In this document: in pieces, positions 1 through 8,263 of the stretch
Layout: the number at the start of each line of letters is the position of its first letter
Position numbering within the stretch: the stretch's first letter is position 1
NCBI GenBank assembly: GCA_031323845.1
Contig: JAVIYP010000010.1
Span: 1-61,409 of the forward strand
DNA: 61,409 nucleotides
Reading direction: 5' to 3'
Source of the DNA: PUPG01 sp031323845
GTDB taxonomy: Bacteria; Bacteroidota; Bacteroidia; Bacteroidales; UBA7960
Notes under the pieces: model-generated
Databases searched by the model: none
Told to the model about the DNA's origin: nothing
The model's input: the letters and a program-made list of their open reading frames with translations, nothing else
Position numbers and translations under genes: made by a program

Positions 1-99
1 ACAAAATGAAGATGTACAGGAGGAACCGCTTCGCTTTCCCATGAATTTTTTTCATGCGTCTGTGTGTAATTTCGCATAAAAAAAATTCATGTATATTTG
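1..99. repeat. Interspersed palindromic repeat, copy 1 (inverted partner at 57708-57806)
   Basis: Positions 1-99 are the exact reverse complement of 57708-57806, aligned base by base with no mismatch. The match stops at base 100 and may continue to the left of the window. Inside lies a hairpin at about 42-92 with 19-nt arms (one mismatch) and a 14-nt loop. No protein is encoded. It sits directly upstream of the kinase at 125. Such extragenic palindromic elements are usually REP- or MITE-like, but I cannot name the family. Confidence 0.9.
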
Positions 100-124
100 T
101 TGTTCATCATAAAGCTTTAAGAAG

Positions 125-739
125 ATGCACATAGCCATTGCCGGAAACATCGGTTCGGGAAAAACAACGTTGACGAGGCTGCTGTCAAAACATTACGGAT
201 GGGAGCCCCACTACGAGGATGTGGATACCAACCCCTACCTGAATAACTTTTATGAGGACATGCAGCGCTGGTCGTTTAATCTTCAGATTTATTTTCTTAA
301 CAGCAGGTTCAGGCAGGTCGTTGATATCCGCAAAAAAAACATCAAGGTTATCCAGGACAGGACCATTTATGAAGATGCCTATATTTTTGCACCCAACCTT
401 CATTCCATGGGGCTGATGTCGTCAAGGGATTTTGACAATTATACCAGCCTGTTTGAACTGATGAGCTCATTCATTCAACCGCCCGACCTTCTTATATACT
501 TAAAAGCCAGTGTTCCGACCCTTGTAAATCAGATCCAGAAAAGAGGCCGGGATTATGAAAACTCTATCCGGCTTGATTATCTAAAGAAGCTTAACGAACG
601 TTACGAAGAGTGGATAGATGGGTACAAGTCGGGCAACTTGCTGATTATTAATGTAGATGAGATAAAGTTCGATGAACGCCAGGAGGATCTTGGGAAAGTG
701 ATACAAAAGATTGATGCCGAGATTCACGGCTTATTCTGA
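125..739 (+). CDS. Deoxynucleoside kinase (deoxyadenosine/deoxyguanosine kinase family)
   Basis: This 204-residue cytoplasmic kinase should phosphorylate deoxyribonucleosides for nucleotide salvage. The P-loop GNIGSGKT lies at residues 7-14, the acidic pair ED at 31-32, the DR of the family's base-binding motif at 78-79, and the LID arginines RGR at 140-142. Length matches the dNK/dGK-dAK family (about 200-220). The ATG at 125 gives a start with the P-loop in the usual place. Substrate preference cannot be read from sequence. The next gene, kdsB, follows after 31 bp on the same strand, so the two may be co-transcribed. Confidence 0.92.
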   Translation: MHIAIAGNIGSGKTTLTRLLSKHYGWEPHYEDVDTNPYLNNFYEDMQRWSFNLQIYFLNSRFRQVVDIRKKNIKVIQDRTIYEDAYIFAPNLHSMGLMSSRDFDNYTSLFELMSSFIQPPDLLIYLKASVPTLVNQIQKRGRDYENSIRLDYLKKLNERYEEWIDGYKSGNLLIINVDEIKFDERQEDLGKVIQKIDAEIHGLF

Positions 740-770
740 ATCGACAACCACTCCATTTTTCATAACTTTT

Positions 771-1517
771 ATGAAGTTTATCGGCATTATTCCGGCACGT
801 TTTGCATCGGGCAGGTTTCCCGGAAAGCCCCTTGTTGACATCCGGGGTAAGACCATGATACAGCGTGTTTACGAACAGGCTCTTAAATGTTCGCTGCTGG
901 ATGAACTGGCCGTAGCTACTGATGATCGCCGCATTTTCGATCATGTCAGCTCTTTCGGGAAGGTGTTCATGACTAAAGCGGAACACCAAAGCGGCACAGA
1001 TCGATGCCTTGAAGCCTATGACATCCTCAACTCAGAAGGAATGTACAGTGACACCGATGCCCTTCTGAATATTCAAGGCGACGAGCCCTTTATCTCTCCG
1101 GATCAAATTGCCCTTGTGGTGCACGGACTTACAGATAAAAACCGGGGTATTGTCACCCTGAAAAAAAGCGTCCGGGAAGCCCATGTTTTTCACGACCCGA
1201 ATGTTGTAAAAGTTGTGTGTGCGGCAAACAGGAAAGCCCTCTACTTCAGCAGGGCACCAATACCCCTGAGCCGCGATGAAAGTCGCGTCGCACAGCAGCA
1301 TGATTCCATTCTGGGTTACAAACACATTGGGCTGTACGGGTTTCGCATCAGCACACTGCGTGCAGTGTCAGCGCTGCCAAAAGGCAAGCTGGAGGCCACC
1401 GAATCGCTTGAGCAATTGCGCTGGCTCGAACACGGATATGATGTATATGTGGAGGAAACCGGTATCGATAGTTACGCCGTGGACACTCCCGAAGACATCA
1501 GCAAGCTGCCCGGATAA
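771..1517 (+). CDS. kdsB: 3-deoxy-manno-octulosonate cytidylyltransferase (CMP-KDO synthetase)
   Basis: KdsB activates KDO with CTP to CMP-KDO for lipopolysaccharide inner-core synthesis in the cytoplasm. The protein opens with the nucleotidyltransferase signature IIPARFASGRFPGKPL, and has the family's NIQGDEPFI segment with the metal-binding Asp near residue 100. From the ATG at 771 it is 248 residues, the normal family length. An in-frame ATG at 711 would add 20 unrelated residues and overlap the kinase gene, so it is rejected. Its presence supports a KDO-containing outer membrane. Confidence 0.95.
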   Translation: MKFIGIIPARFASGRFPGKPLVDIRGKTMIQRVYEQALKCSLLDELAVATDDRRIFDHVSSFGKVFMTKAEHQSGTDRCLEAYDILNSEGMYSDTDALLNIQGDEPFISPDQIALVVHGLTDKNRGIVTLKKSVREAHVFHDPNVVKVVCAANRKALYFSRAPIPLSRDESRVAQQHDSILGYKHIGLYGFRISTLRAVSALPKGKLEATESLEQLRWLEHGYDVYVEETGIDSYAVDTPEDISKLPG

Positions 1518-1557
1518 ATGTTTTTTTGCACAAACAGGAGACTGACAGCAAAAAAAA

Positions 1558-1587
1558 TTGTTTTATCAGAGTTTTTTTTTACCTTAG
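1558..1587 (+). promoter_or_regulatory. Putative Bacteroidota-type promoter of the HU/SPOR gene
   Basis: A TTG at 1558-1560 is followed after 19 bases by TACCTTAG at 1580-1587. This resembles the Bacteroidota -33 TTTG / -7 TAnnTTTG promoter, with one mismatch in the -7 element. It ends 52 bp before the start of the gene at 1640. Confidence 0.45.
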
Positions 1588-1639
1588 TAAGCTCAAATGA
1601 ACTCTGTGCTAACTCGTCATCAATATTAAGTCTGTTTTT

Positions 1640-2692
1640 ATGAATGTCGGAAAATACATCAGCGAGCTGTTATTTCATCATGAACGGGTCATACTCCCGG
1701 GCTTCGGAACATTCAGCAAAAAATACATGCCGGCGAAGTTCATCCCGGAAAAAAAAATCATTGAGCCTCCAGCTAAAGTCGTTGATTTCCGGAACGAACC
1801 CAAGATCGGAGACACTCCGCTTGTCGGATATATTGCCGAGAAGGAATCGCTGGATACCCAAGCAGTTACTGCCGCAATAAAAGCTTTTGTCAAAAACCTG
1901 GAACATGAAATGGAGGCAGGCAAAGTGGTGACATTAGAAAATATTGGCGTATTCTCGCGCGAAACCGACGGCAGTCTGAAGTTTGAACCCTCCCTGCACA
2001 TCAACTACCTGGCCGAAGGCGCAGGGCAAAAAGCAGTAAAAACTCCTGAACAAAGCAACGTAGAAGAACCGGTCAAAGCAACACCGGAACCCCAAAAAAC
2101 CAAAGATAACCAGACCACCCCGGACAGTACTCACCCCAAAAAACAGGAAGCTATGAAAGAACCCGTTAAAAAAGCCAGTGAAGAAAAAAACACACTTCCC
2201 CCAGCCCTGAAATGGGTCGTTTATGTTATTATACCCTTGCTGGTAGTGTTGATTGTTTTCTTTTTCAGCTTTAACTTCTTCTTCGGAGAAGAGGGCTTAT
2301 TTAGGAAAACAGAAGAGGTCGCAAAAAAGGAAGTCATTGTTGAAGAAGTGGCAGAACCTGTTATAGAAGAGGTAGCAGAGGTAATAGAAGAACCCGAGAT
2401 CATTGAACCCGTAAAGGAAGTTTTTGACCCAACCGTTATACCTCCCGGACCTGAACCGGGCAGACGGGTGTACTATATCGTGGTGGGCAGCTTCGAAAAC
2501 ATAAACAACGCCCAGAACCTTGCACTGAATCTGAGAAAAGAAGGCTTCGAACGGGCTAATGTGCTCGGTGTTACCCCTGCAGGATTTCACAGGACTTATG
2601 CAGGCTTTTATTACGATCTCCGGGAAGCTGAAGCGCAAAAAGAACTGCTGAAAGAAGACCTCAGAGAGATTGCCTGGATACTGCACCGTTAA
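1640..2692 (+). CDS. HU-like (CCDC81-type) and SPOR domain inner-membrane protein
   Basis: The 350-residue protein has three parts. Residues 1 to about 125 resemble the tandem HU-like CCDC81 bacterial domains (ILPGFGTF, then VTLENIGVFSR). One transmembrane helix lies at about 190-213, preceded by a charged linker. After a Glu/Val/Pro-rich periplasmic spacer comes a SPOR domain at about 274-350 (YYIVVGSFENINNAQNLA). SPOR domains bind denuded septal peptidoglycan, so the protein is probably N-in/C-out and recruited to the division site. The role of the cytoplasmic HU-like part is unknown. The family is common in Bacteroidota. Confidence 0.85.
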   Translation: MNVGKYISELLFHHERVILPGFGTFSKKYMPAKFIPEKKIIEPPAKVVDFRNEPKIGDTPLVGYIAEKESLDTQAVTAAIKAFVKNLEHEMEAGKVVTLENIGVFSRETDGSLKFEPSLHINYLAEGAGQKAVKTPEQSNVEEPVKATPEPQKTKDNQTTPDSTHPKKQEAMKEPVKKASEEKNTLPPALKWVVYVIIPLLVVLIVFFFSFNFFFGEEGLFRKTEEVAKKEVIVEEVAEPVIEEVAEVIEEPEIIEPVKEVFDPTVIPPGPEPGRRVYYIVVGSFENINNAQNLALNLRKEGFERANVLGVTPAGFHRTYAGFYYDLREAEAQKELLKEDLREIAWILHR

Positions 2693-2718
2693 CGCAAAAT
2701 CATTATTGCCGTTGTAAA

Positions 2719-3402
2719 GTGCCAAAGAATAAGCGCAAAAAGTTTGCAGAGATCAACGATTTCCCCAACGTTATCCAAGCACCCTGCAACCATGATGGCA
2801 TCGTCCATTTCCCCCTGAAAGGAAGCTGGAACAGGGATTTTTTTGGCAACGACCACCCCCTGATGCTGGAAATCGGATGCGGTAAAGGTGAATATACCGT
2901 TGGACTGGGTCAGGCCTTTCCTCAACATAATTATATAGGTATAGATATTAAAGGCGACAGAATCTGGAAGGGAGCTAAAGATGCCCTGACTCTCGGTCTG
3001 AAAAACATTGCCTTTCTGCGCACACAGGTTGAAAAAATCAATTTATTCTTCGATCAGCGGGAGGTTTCGGGCATATGGCTTACCTTCCCGGACCCCCAGG
3101 AGAAAAAAATCCGTGAAAAAAAAAGACTGACCTCACCTCATTTTCTTGAAAAATACAAGAACATACTGATACCCGGAAGCCACATTCACCTCAAAACCGA
3201 CAACAAAAAGCTCTACGAATACACCCTCTCGGTTATCAAAGAATACCAGCACACCATAATTACCGGCACCGACGACCTCTATTCCGGAAACGATATCAAC
3301 GAACCCCTTCTGAAGGATATTCAAACCTATTACGAAAAAAAATTTCTTGAACAGGGCATGCCCATCCATTACCTGAAATTCACCCTTAATGAAAGCGCCT
3401 GA
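2719..3402 (+). CDS. trmB: tRNA (guanine-N7)-methyltransferase
   Basis: TrmB makes m7G46 in the variable loop of tRNAs using S-adenosylmethionine. The SAM-binding motif LEIGCGKGEYT is near residues 50-60, and the family motif PDPQEKKIREKKRL near 115-130 corresponds to the usual PDPWPKKRHxKRR. The protein has 227 residues. The start is a GTG at 2719, because no ATG lies upstream in frame and the N-terminal KNKRKKFAE is conserved in the family. The last 14 bp overlap the next gene, suggesting translational coupling. Confidence 0.93.
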   Translation: MPKNKRKKFAEINDFPNVIQAPCNHDGIVHFPLKGSWNRDFFGNDHPLMLEIGCGKGEYTVGLGQAFPQHNYIGIDIKGDRIWKGAKDALTLGLKNIAFLRTQVEKINLFFDQREVSGIWLTFPDPQEKKIREKKRLTSPHFLEKYKNILIPGSHIHLKTDNKKLYEYTLSVIKEYQHTIITGTDDLYSGNDINEPLLKDIQTYYEKKFLEQGMPIHYLKFTLNESA

Positions 3403-3733
3403 CGATAAAACAACATTCTTTGACCGGGTGTATGCTGTGGTAAGGCAAATACCCAGGGGGCGTGTTACCTCATACGGGGCTATTGCTGCCTGCCTGGGCA
3501 GCAAAGGCAGCAGCAGGATGGTTGGATGGGCCATGAACCATTCGCACAGGGCCGACGCTTCACTGCCGGCACACCGCGTTGTGAACCGCCAGGGTGTGCT
3601 TACCGGAAAACACCATTTCGGAGGCAGCAACCTAATGCAACAGTTGCTTGAAAATGAAAAGGTTCAGGTTGAAGACGACAAAGTAGTTCACTTCGAAAAG
3701 CTATTCTGGGACCCCTCCGTTGAACTGAAATAA
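3389..3733 (+). CDS. Alkyltransferase-like protein (ATL), catalytically Cys-less MGMT homologue
   Basis: The 114-residue protein is the DNA-binding domain of the O6-alkylguanine transferase family (GRVTSYGAIAACLG near 24-37, SSRMVGWAMNHS near 41-52). The active-site PCHRV is here PAHRV, with Ala61 in place of the acceptor cysteine. This is the hallmark of ATL proteins, which bind O6-alkylguanine, flip and bend the DNA, and flag the lesion for nucleotide excision repair instead of removing the alkyl group. It overlaps trmB by 14 bp. It cannot act as a suicide methyltransferase unless another cysteine substitutes, and there is no cysteine near the site. Confidence 0.88.
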   Translation: MKAPDDKTTFFDRVYAVVRQIPRGRVTSYGAIAACLGSKGSSRMVGWAMNHSHRADASLPAHRVVNRQGVLTGKHHFGGSNLMQQLLENEKVQVEDDKVVHFEKLFWDPSVELK

Positions 3734-3834
3734 GCATCTTTTTATCCGGCATCATCCGTTGCATGTGTTGATTCAGAAAAAAATATTATTTTTACACAAA
3801 CTAAATAAAGATAAAAACTTCAAATTTCAGACAT

Positions 3835-4077
3835 ATGTCAGACCAACAAGAATTAATCAGAAAAGTAGAAAACGTTATAGATCAGATACGTCCTTACTTG
3901 GAAGCTGATGGTGGAAACATCCGTTTCGACAGTCTTACTGAAGACAATGTTGTGATGGTGGAATTGCTTGGCGCCTGCGGTTCATGTCCCATGAGCCAGA
4001 TGACGCTGAAAGCCGGTGTGGAGCAAGCGGTCAAAAAAGCTATACCGGAGATCAAGGCGGTTGAAGCCATAAATTAA
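3835..4077 (+). CDS. NifU-like C-terminal (Nfu) iron-sulfur scaffold protein
   Basis: This small cytoplasmic protein of 80 residues is a stand-alone Nfu domain. It carries the conserved CxxC pair at Cys48 and Cys51 in GACGSCPMS, which in Nfu dimers holds a 4Fe-4S cluster for delivery to apoproteins. DGGNIRF near residue 25 is also typical. The ATG at 3835 is preceded by an AT-rich leader in which TATTTTTA at 3787-3794 resembles a -7 element. It converges with nadE on the opposite strand. Confidence 0.9.
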   Translation: MSDQQELIRKVENVIDQIRPYLEADGGNIRFDSLTEDNVVMVELLGACGSCPMSQMTLKAGVEQAVKKAIPEIKAVEAIN

Positions 4078-4111
4078 CTCCCGTCTGCTGCGGGCATTAC
4101 AGAAAGCAGAT

Positions 4112-5758
4112 TTACAAAAAGTTTTTCGCTTCGAGGGGCATTTCGCGACCTATGCCGAGGCATTTTGGTGAAACGCGCAGAATTGGCGGCGATTGTCGTC
4201 GTTTATATTCGCTGAGATGAAGCATCTTTTTCACCCGGATCACGGTTTCCTTGTCAAAGCCGGCCCTGATCATCTCTTCAGTCCCTTCCTGTTTTTCGAG
4301 CATACAGTACAAGAGTGCATCCAGCAAGGCATAATCCGGCAGGGAGTCGGTGTCTTTCTGATCCGGTTTCAGTTCGGCCGAAGGGGGTTTGGTGATACTG
4401 TTTTCCGGGATGATCTCTTCGTGTTCATTGATCAGTTTTGCCAGGCCATACACTTCTGTTTTATAGACGTCGCCAAGGACGGAGATACCGCCGCACATAT
4501 CGCCGTAAAGCGTGCCGTAACCCACGGCGGCCTCACTTTTGTTTGAAGTATTCAGCAACATGTGTCCAAACTTATTCGAAAGGGCCATCAGCATAACGGC
4601 TCTCGCCCGTGCCTGGATGTTTTCTTCGGCAATGCCCGGTTTGGTGCTGGCAAACAAGGGTTCGAGGCTGTTTTCAAAGGAGCGGACCGCTTCGTTTATG
4701 GAAATGATGTCGTATGTAACGCCAAGTTTTTCGGCCAAAACCTTTGCATCCGTAACGGAGTGATCTGAGCTGTAGGGCCCCGGCAGCAGAACCGCCCAAA
4801 CGTTTTCAGCACCAAGAGCATCAACGGCCAACACAAGCGTCACTGCCGAATCAATACCTCCCGACAAACCCAGTATGGCTTGTTTGACGCCTGTTTTTGC
4901 AAAATAATCGCGGATGCCCAATACCAGTCCATCGTAGATTAAGCGGATTTTTTCGTGATCACCGGGTGGAGGCAGCTGGGGAATAACCGGCAAACGCTCC
5001 AATCCGTCTGCCTCATAAACGGCAAATGCTTCGCGAAAAGCGGGCAGAGCACCTACCAGCTTTCCCTGTGCATTGCAAACGGCGGATGCCCCATCAAAAA
5101 GCAGGTCAGTCTGTCCTCCGACAAGGTTTACAGAAAACACGGGTATGTTATACATCCGGGCATTTTCGGCGATGATCTGATAACGTTGCGGCCGGTGGTT
5201 CCATGCAAAAGGTGACGCTGAAATATTGATCATCAGCTCCGGATGTTCTTTCATGAGCAAATCGGGAGGCGTTACGGGATACATTCCTTGCTGGTCAATA
5301 TTCCAGATATCTTCACAAACCGTGATCGCTATTCGTTTTCCGGCAAAGTTTACGGTGCTGAATCGTTTGGCAGGTTCAAAATACCTGTATTCGTTAAAGA
5401 CGTCATAGGTTGGAAGCAAGCCTTTGTGATAAACAAAATGAATGTCCCCTTCTGACAGCAGGAAGGCACTGTTGAACAGAGATTTACCTCCGGCCGAACG
5501 ATTTCGTGACGGCCCGCCGATTATGGCTCCGATACCCTTACACTCCCCGGCTATCAGTTCAACATTCTGCATGCATGCATCAATAAAAGCCTCATCGTAC
5601 AACAAATCCAAAGGAGGATATCCGCACACCGTAAGCTCAGGGAACACCACGAGATCGGCTTTCTGGTCCCGTGCCTGCCTGATTGCCTTCAGGATCTTGC
5701 CGCGGTTGTATTCAAAATTGCCTACATGCAGGTTAATCTGGGCTAAAGCGATACGCAT
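4112..5758 (-). CDS. nadE: Glutamine-dependent NAD+ synthetase
   Basis: The enzyme amidates nicotinic acid adenine dinucleotide to NAD+ with ATP, taking ammonia from glutamine. Residues 1 to about 260 form a nitrilase-fold glutaminase with the triad Glu41 (FPELTVCGYPP), Lys112 (YHKGLLPTYDVFNEYRYF) and Cys148 (TVCEDIW). Residues about 270-548 form the synthetase domain with the PP-loop LGLSGGIDS at 296-304. The length of 548 matches the two-domain bacterial form. It lies alone on the minus strand, convergent with the Nfu gene and 50 bp downstream of the barrel gene. Confidence 0.96.
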   Translation of the reverse strand: MRIALAQINLHVGNFEYNRGKILKAIRQARDQKADLVVFPELTVCGYPPLDLLYDEAFIDACMQNVELIAGECKGIGAIIGGPSRNRSAGGKSLFNSAFLLSEGDIHFVYHKGLLPTYDVFNEYRYFEPAKRFSTVNFAGKRIAITVCEDIWNIDQQGMYPVTPPDLLMKEHPELMINISASPFAWNHRPQRYQIIAENARMYNIPVFSVNLVGGQTDLLFDGASAVCNAQGKLVGALPAFREAFAVYEADGLERLPVIPQLPPPGDHEKIRLIYDGLVLGIRDYFAKTGVKQAILGLSGGIDSAVTLVLAVDALGAENVWAVLLPGPYSSDHSVTDAKVLAEKLGVTYDIISINEAVRSFENSLEPLFASTKPGIAEENIQARARAVMLMALSNKFGHMLLNTSNKSEAAVGYGTLYGDMCGGISVLGDVYKTEVYGLAKLINEHEEIIPENSITKPPSAELKPDQKDTDSLPDYALLDALLYCMLEKQEGTEEMIRAGFDKETVIRVKKMLHLSEYKRRQSPPILRVSPKCLGIGREMPLEAKNFL

Positions 5759-5808
5759 AATACAGTTTTTTTGTATGGACGGACAGGAACGGGGTTGACG
5801 CCGGTCTG

Positions 5809-6483
5809 CTAAAACAGGATGCCCAGGGTCAGTTCCAGGTAGTGTCCGTTGGCGCTGGGAGTATAGGTAACGGCCGGATTTTCCTTTTCCAGGACGTTGC
5901 TGAAACCGTTATGAAAAGTGAGTCCGATCAGCAGGGAGGTCATGCCGCCAAAGTTATACTCAGCACCTGCACCGATCAACAGTCCGGCCCTGAGAAACCT
6001 GATCTCATCGGCAATATCTCTTTTGTCGTCAATAATATAGCCACCTCCCGGCAACGTGATCCTGTCGTCACCGATGGCGCTGGAGTTAAATCCAAGTCCC
6101 ACACCGAACAAGCCAAAGTAGGTCGTGTAGCCCATTTCAAACGTGCTCAGCTTCAGGGCTACGGGAATTTCCAGGTAGCGGAGCCTGTGCTTTCGCTGTT
6201 TATCGGTGACGATTCCGTCATGGATATGATTGTATTTCAGCTTGCCACCCGTTTGCATAAAATTCAACCCGCTCCGGATCGCATAATTTTCTGCAAATTC
6301 ATAATCAACAATAAGTCCGTATGCATATCCGACACCAACACCAATATTCTGATAGCCCCTTGTTTCCGTACGAAACCAGGAGATATTCGGACTGGCCTTC
6401 AATCCGAACCTGAAACCGAAATCTCCGGCAAACGCAGGTATTACTGCCAGCAGCAGTACAAAAAAAGCAGTTGGTTTTTTCAT
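5809..6483 (-). CDS. Outer-membrane beta-barrel protein (porin/PorT-like family)
   Basis: The 224-residue protein has a cleavable signal peptide (about 1-19, ending in PAFAG), then alternating amphipathic strands rich in Gly and aromatics. Repeated segments such as YAIRSGLNFMQTGGKLKY and YLEIPVALKL resemble the Bacteroidota outer-membrane beta-barrel family that includes PorT. It ends with the aromatic YLELTLGILF, a typical terminal barrel strand. The specific function is unknown. It lies just upstream of nadE on the same strand and diverges from gldB. Confidence 0.75.
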   Translation of the reverse strand: MKKPTAFFVLLLAVIPAFAGDFGFRFGLKASPNISWFRTETRGYQNIGVGVGYAYGLIVDYEFAENYAIRSGLNFMQTGGKLKYNHIHDGIVTDKQRKHRLRYLEIPVALKLSTFEMGYTTYFGLFGVGLGFNSSAIGDDRITLPGGGYIIDDKRDIADEIRFLRAGLLIGAGAEYNFGGMTSLLIGLTFHNGFSNVLEKENPAVTYTPSANGHYLELTLGILF

Positions 6484-6562
6484 CTGTTTACAATAAAGTT
6501 TTACGTTTTGTCATTATTATGACGATGAAAGCGATATTTGCAAAACCGGGCATTTCATATTT

Positions 6563-6570
6563 CAAAGATA
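6563..6570 (-). promoter_or_regulatory. Candidate -7 element for the barrel gene
   Basis: On the minus strand the sequence reads TATCTTTG, a perfect match to the Bacteroidota -7 consensus TAnnTTTG, 80 bp upstream of the barrel start. I see no convincing -33 TTTG at the expected distance, so the call is tentative. Confidence 0.35.
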
Positions 6571-6586
6571 AACAAAGAAATTCAAG

Positions 6587-7612
6587 ATGATCATTGATTC
6601 AAAAAAAAGAGCATTCAGGCAATTATTTATGCTTATCGTCATAACGGCTATCATAAAAGCTTGCTCCTTTTCCGACAGAAAACCTTTTTTCCAGGCAGAC
6701 ATTTCTGACATCCGGCTTGACACTATTATTGTCAGGCGTTACGAACAGGTGCTGTTTTCGCGCAATCCCTACATTCTGAAGGAAGAACTCATGCCCTACA
6801 TGCATGACTACGCGTTATTCCTGGGTTCTCTGGCCGAAAACGACCGCCTCGTTCAACAACTGCACGACTTTGTCACTGACCACCACACCATTGACTTGTA
6901 CCTTGACAGTCAAAACATAACAGAGTTCAATGAGGTCATCTATCCGCAACTTTTGCAGGCATTCCGCTATTACCTTTATCACTTCCCGGGTCATGAAATA
7001 CCGCAATTATTCACCTATATCTCCGGCGTTGATTATATGCATCCGGTTAAATACGACGGGGAGCGGGTGATTATTGCCCTTGACGTCTACCTTGGTCCAA
7101 ATTATCCCTTATATGACCGCCTGGGCATTCCGCGTTATTATTCGCGATGGATGATCCCGGAGAGCATCCTTGTTGATGTGGCCGGTGCTTTGGCCGACGA
7201 ATTCCTTGCAGATGCCTCATCTGAAGCCGAAACCCTGCTGGAGCACATGATCATTGCCGGGAAAAGGCACTTTGTTATGGATTGTCTGCTCCCAAACGTT
7301 CATGACAGTCTTAAGATAAAATACACCGGCGACCACATGGAATGGATCGGACAGTATAAGGCCTATGCCTGGACATACAAGCTTGATAACGATCTGCTCT
7401 ACACAACCGATATGAAGGTAATTCAGCAGTTCATCAGCACGGCTCCGTTCACATCTTCTTTTTCTTCGCAATCGGCACCAAGAACCGGCGTATGGATTGG
7501 CTGGCAAATCGTCCGGGAATTTATGAAACGCCACCCGGAAACAAGTCTTCAGGAGCTGCTAACAGAAACGGACGCACAAAAGATCCTGACGGCTTCAAGA
7601 TACAGGCCCTGA
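6587..7612 (+). CDS. gldB: GldB-family lipoprotein (gliding motility/T9SS-associated)
   Basis: The 341-residue protein has an N-terminal hydrophobic segment (about 11-25) ending in a possible lipobox cysteine at 26 (IIKACS). It carries the GldB signature VIIALDVYLGPNYPLY followed by YYSRWMIPESILVDVAGALADEFL. GldB lipoproteins are needed for gliding in Flavobacterium, and homologues are widespread in non-gliding Bacteroidota, so presence alone does not show motility. The lipobox is weak because Lys occupies the -2 position. It diverges from the barrel gene at 5809. Confidence 0.82.
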   Translation: MIIDSKKRAFRQLFMLIVITAIIKACSFSDRKPFFQADISDIRLDTIIVRRYEQVLFSRNPYILKEELMPYMHDYALFLGSLAENDRLVQQLHDFVTDHHTIDLYLDSQNITEFNEVIYPQLLQAFRYYLYHFPGHEIPQLFTYISGVDYMHPVKYDGERVIIALDVYLGPNYPLYDRLGIPRYYSRWMIPESILVDVAGALADEFLADASSEAETLLEHMIIAGKRHFVMDCLLPNVHDSLKIKYTGDHMEWIGQYKAYAWTYKLDNDLLYTTDMKVIQQFISTAPFTSSFSSQSAPRTGVWIGWQIVREFMKRHPETSLQELLTETDAQKILTASRYRP

Positions 7613-7651
7613 CCGGCAGGGTGTTAAAAGAAATAAAACTTGATTAAAAGA

Positions 7652-8263
7652 TCAGACAAGGCTGCCGTCAAAGCCCTTATTGCAGAAACTGATCACTTCG
7701 AGCAGTTCTTCACGGCCCTGCTTTGTTTTACTGCTGCTTAGAATGGTCTGAGGCAAAGGGTCCCAATATTCGGCCAAAGCTTTATGGTAAGCAGCAACAT
7801 GTTGCATGGTTTTTGTTTTGGAAAGCTTGTCGGATTTGGTGAACACGATCACGAACGGCAAACCCTTGCTGCCTGTCCAATACAAAAAATCCATGTCGTT
7901 TTTCTGCGGCGCATGGCGGATGTCAATCAAAATAAATGAACACAGCAGGTTTTTGCGCTGCATCATGTAGTTTTTGATGAGCGTATCCCACCGTAACCGC
8001 ATGGATTTCGAAACTTTGGCGAAGCCATAACCCGGAAGGTCGCAGAGGTACCAGGACGCATTGATCAGGAAGTGGTTTATGAGCCTGGTTTTCCCCGGAG
8101 TACCTGAAGTCTTTGCAAGATCCTTGCTGCCGAGCAGCATATTGATGAGCGAGGATTTTCCAACATTTGACCGCCCCAGAAAGGCATATTCAGGGAAAGG
8201 CTCCCCTGGGCATTCCTTTAAGGATGCTGAACTTTTTATGAATTCTGCTGAGGATATAATCAC
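7652..8263 (-). CDS. engB: Ribosome biogenesis GTPase EngB (YsxC/YihA)
   Basis: This essential TRAFAC GTPase acts in late assembly of the large ribosomal subunit. G1 is GRSNVGKS at 30-37, the G2 region has TSGTPGKTRLIN at 52-63, G3 is DLPGYG at 75-80 and G4 is TKSD at 142-145. Length (203) is typical. Its start overlaps the end of the acyltransferase gene glsB by 4 bp (ATGA type), so it is translationally coupled as the third gene of a minus-strand glsA-glsB-engB operon. Confidence 0.95.
   Translation of the reverse strand: MIISSAEFIKSSASLKECPGEPFPEYAFLGRSNVGKSSLINMLLGSKDLAKTSGTPGKTRLINHFLINASWYLCDLPGYGFAKVSKSMRLRWDTLIKNYMMQRKNLLCSFILIDIRHAPQKNDMDFLYWTGSKGLPFVIVFTKSDKLSKTKTMQHVAAYHKALAEYWDPLPQTILSSSKTKQGREELLEVISFCNKGFDGSLV

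Noticed and set aside
711..770. Upstream in-frame ATG extending kdsB by 20 residues
   Set aside because: It overlaps the kinase gene and the added residues are not part of the KdsB family, whose proteins begin just before IIPARF.
4080..4100. Small hairpin CCCG/CGGG between the Nfu gene and nadE
   Set aside because: Only four base pairs and no T-run on either strand, so not convincing as a terminator.
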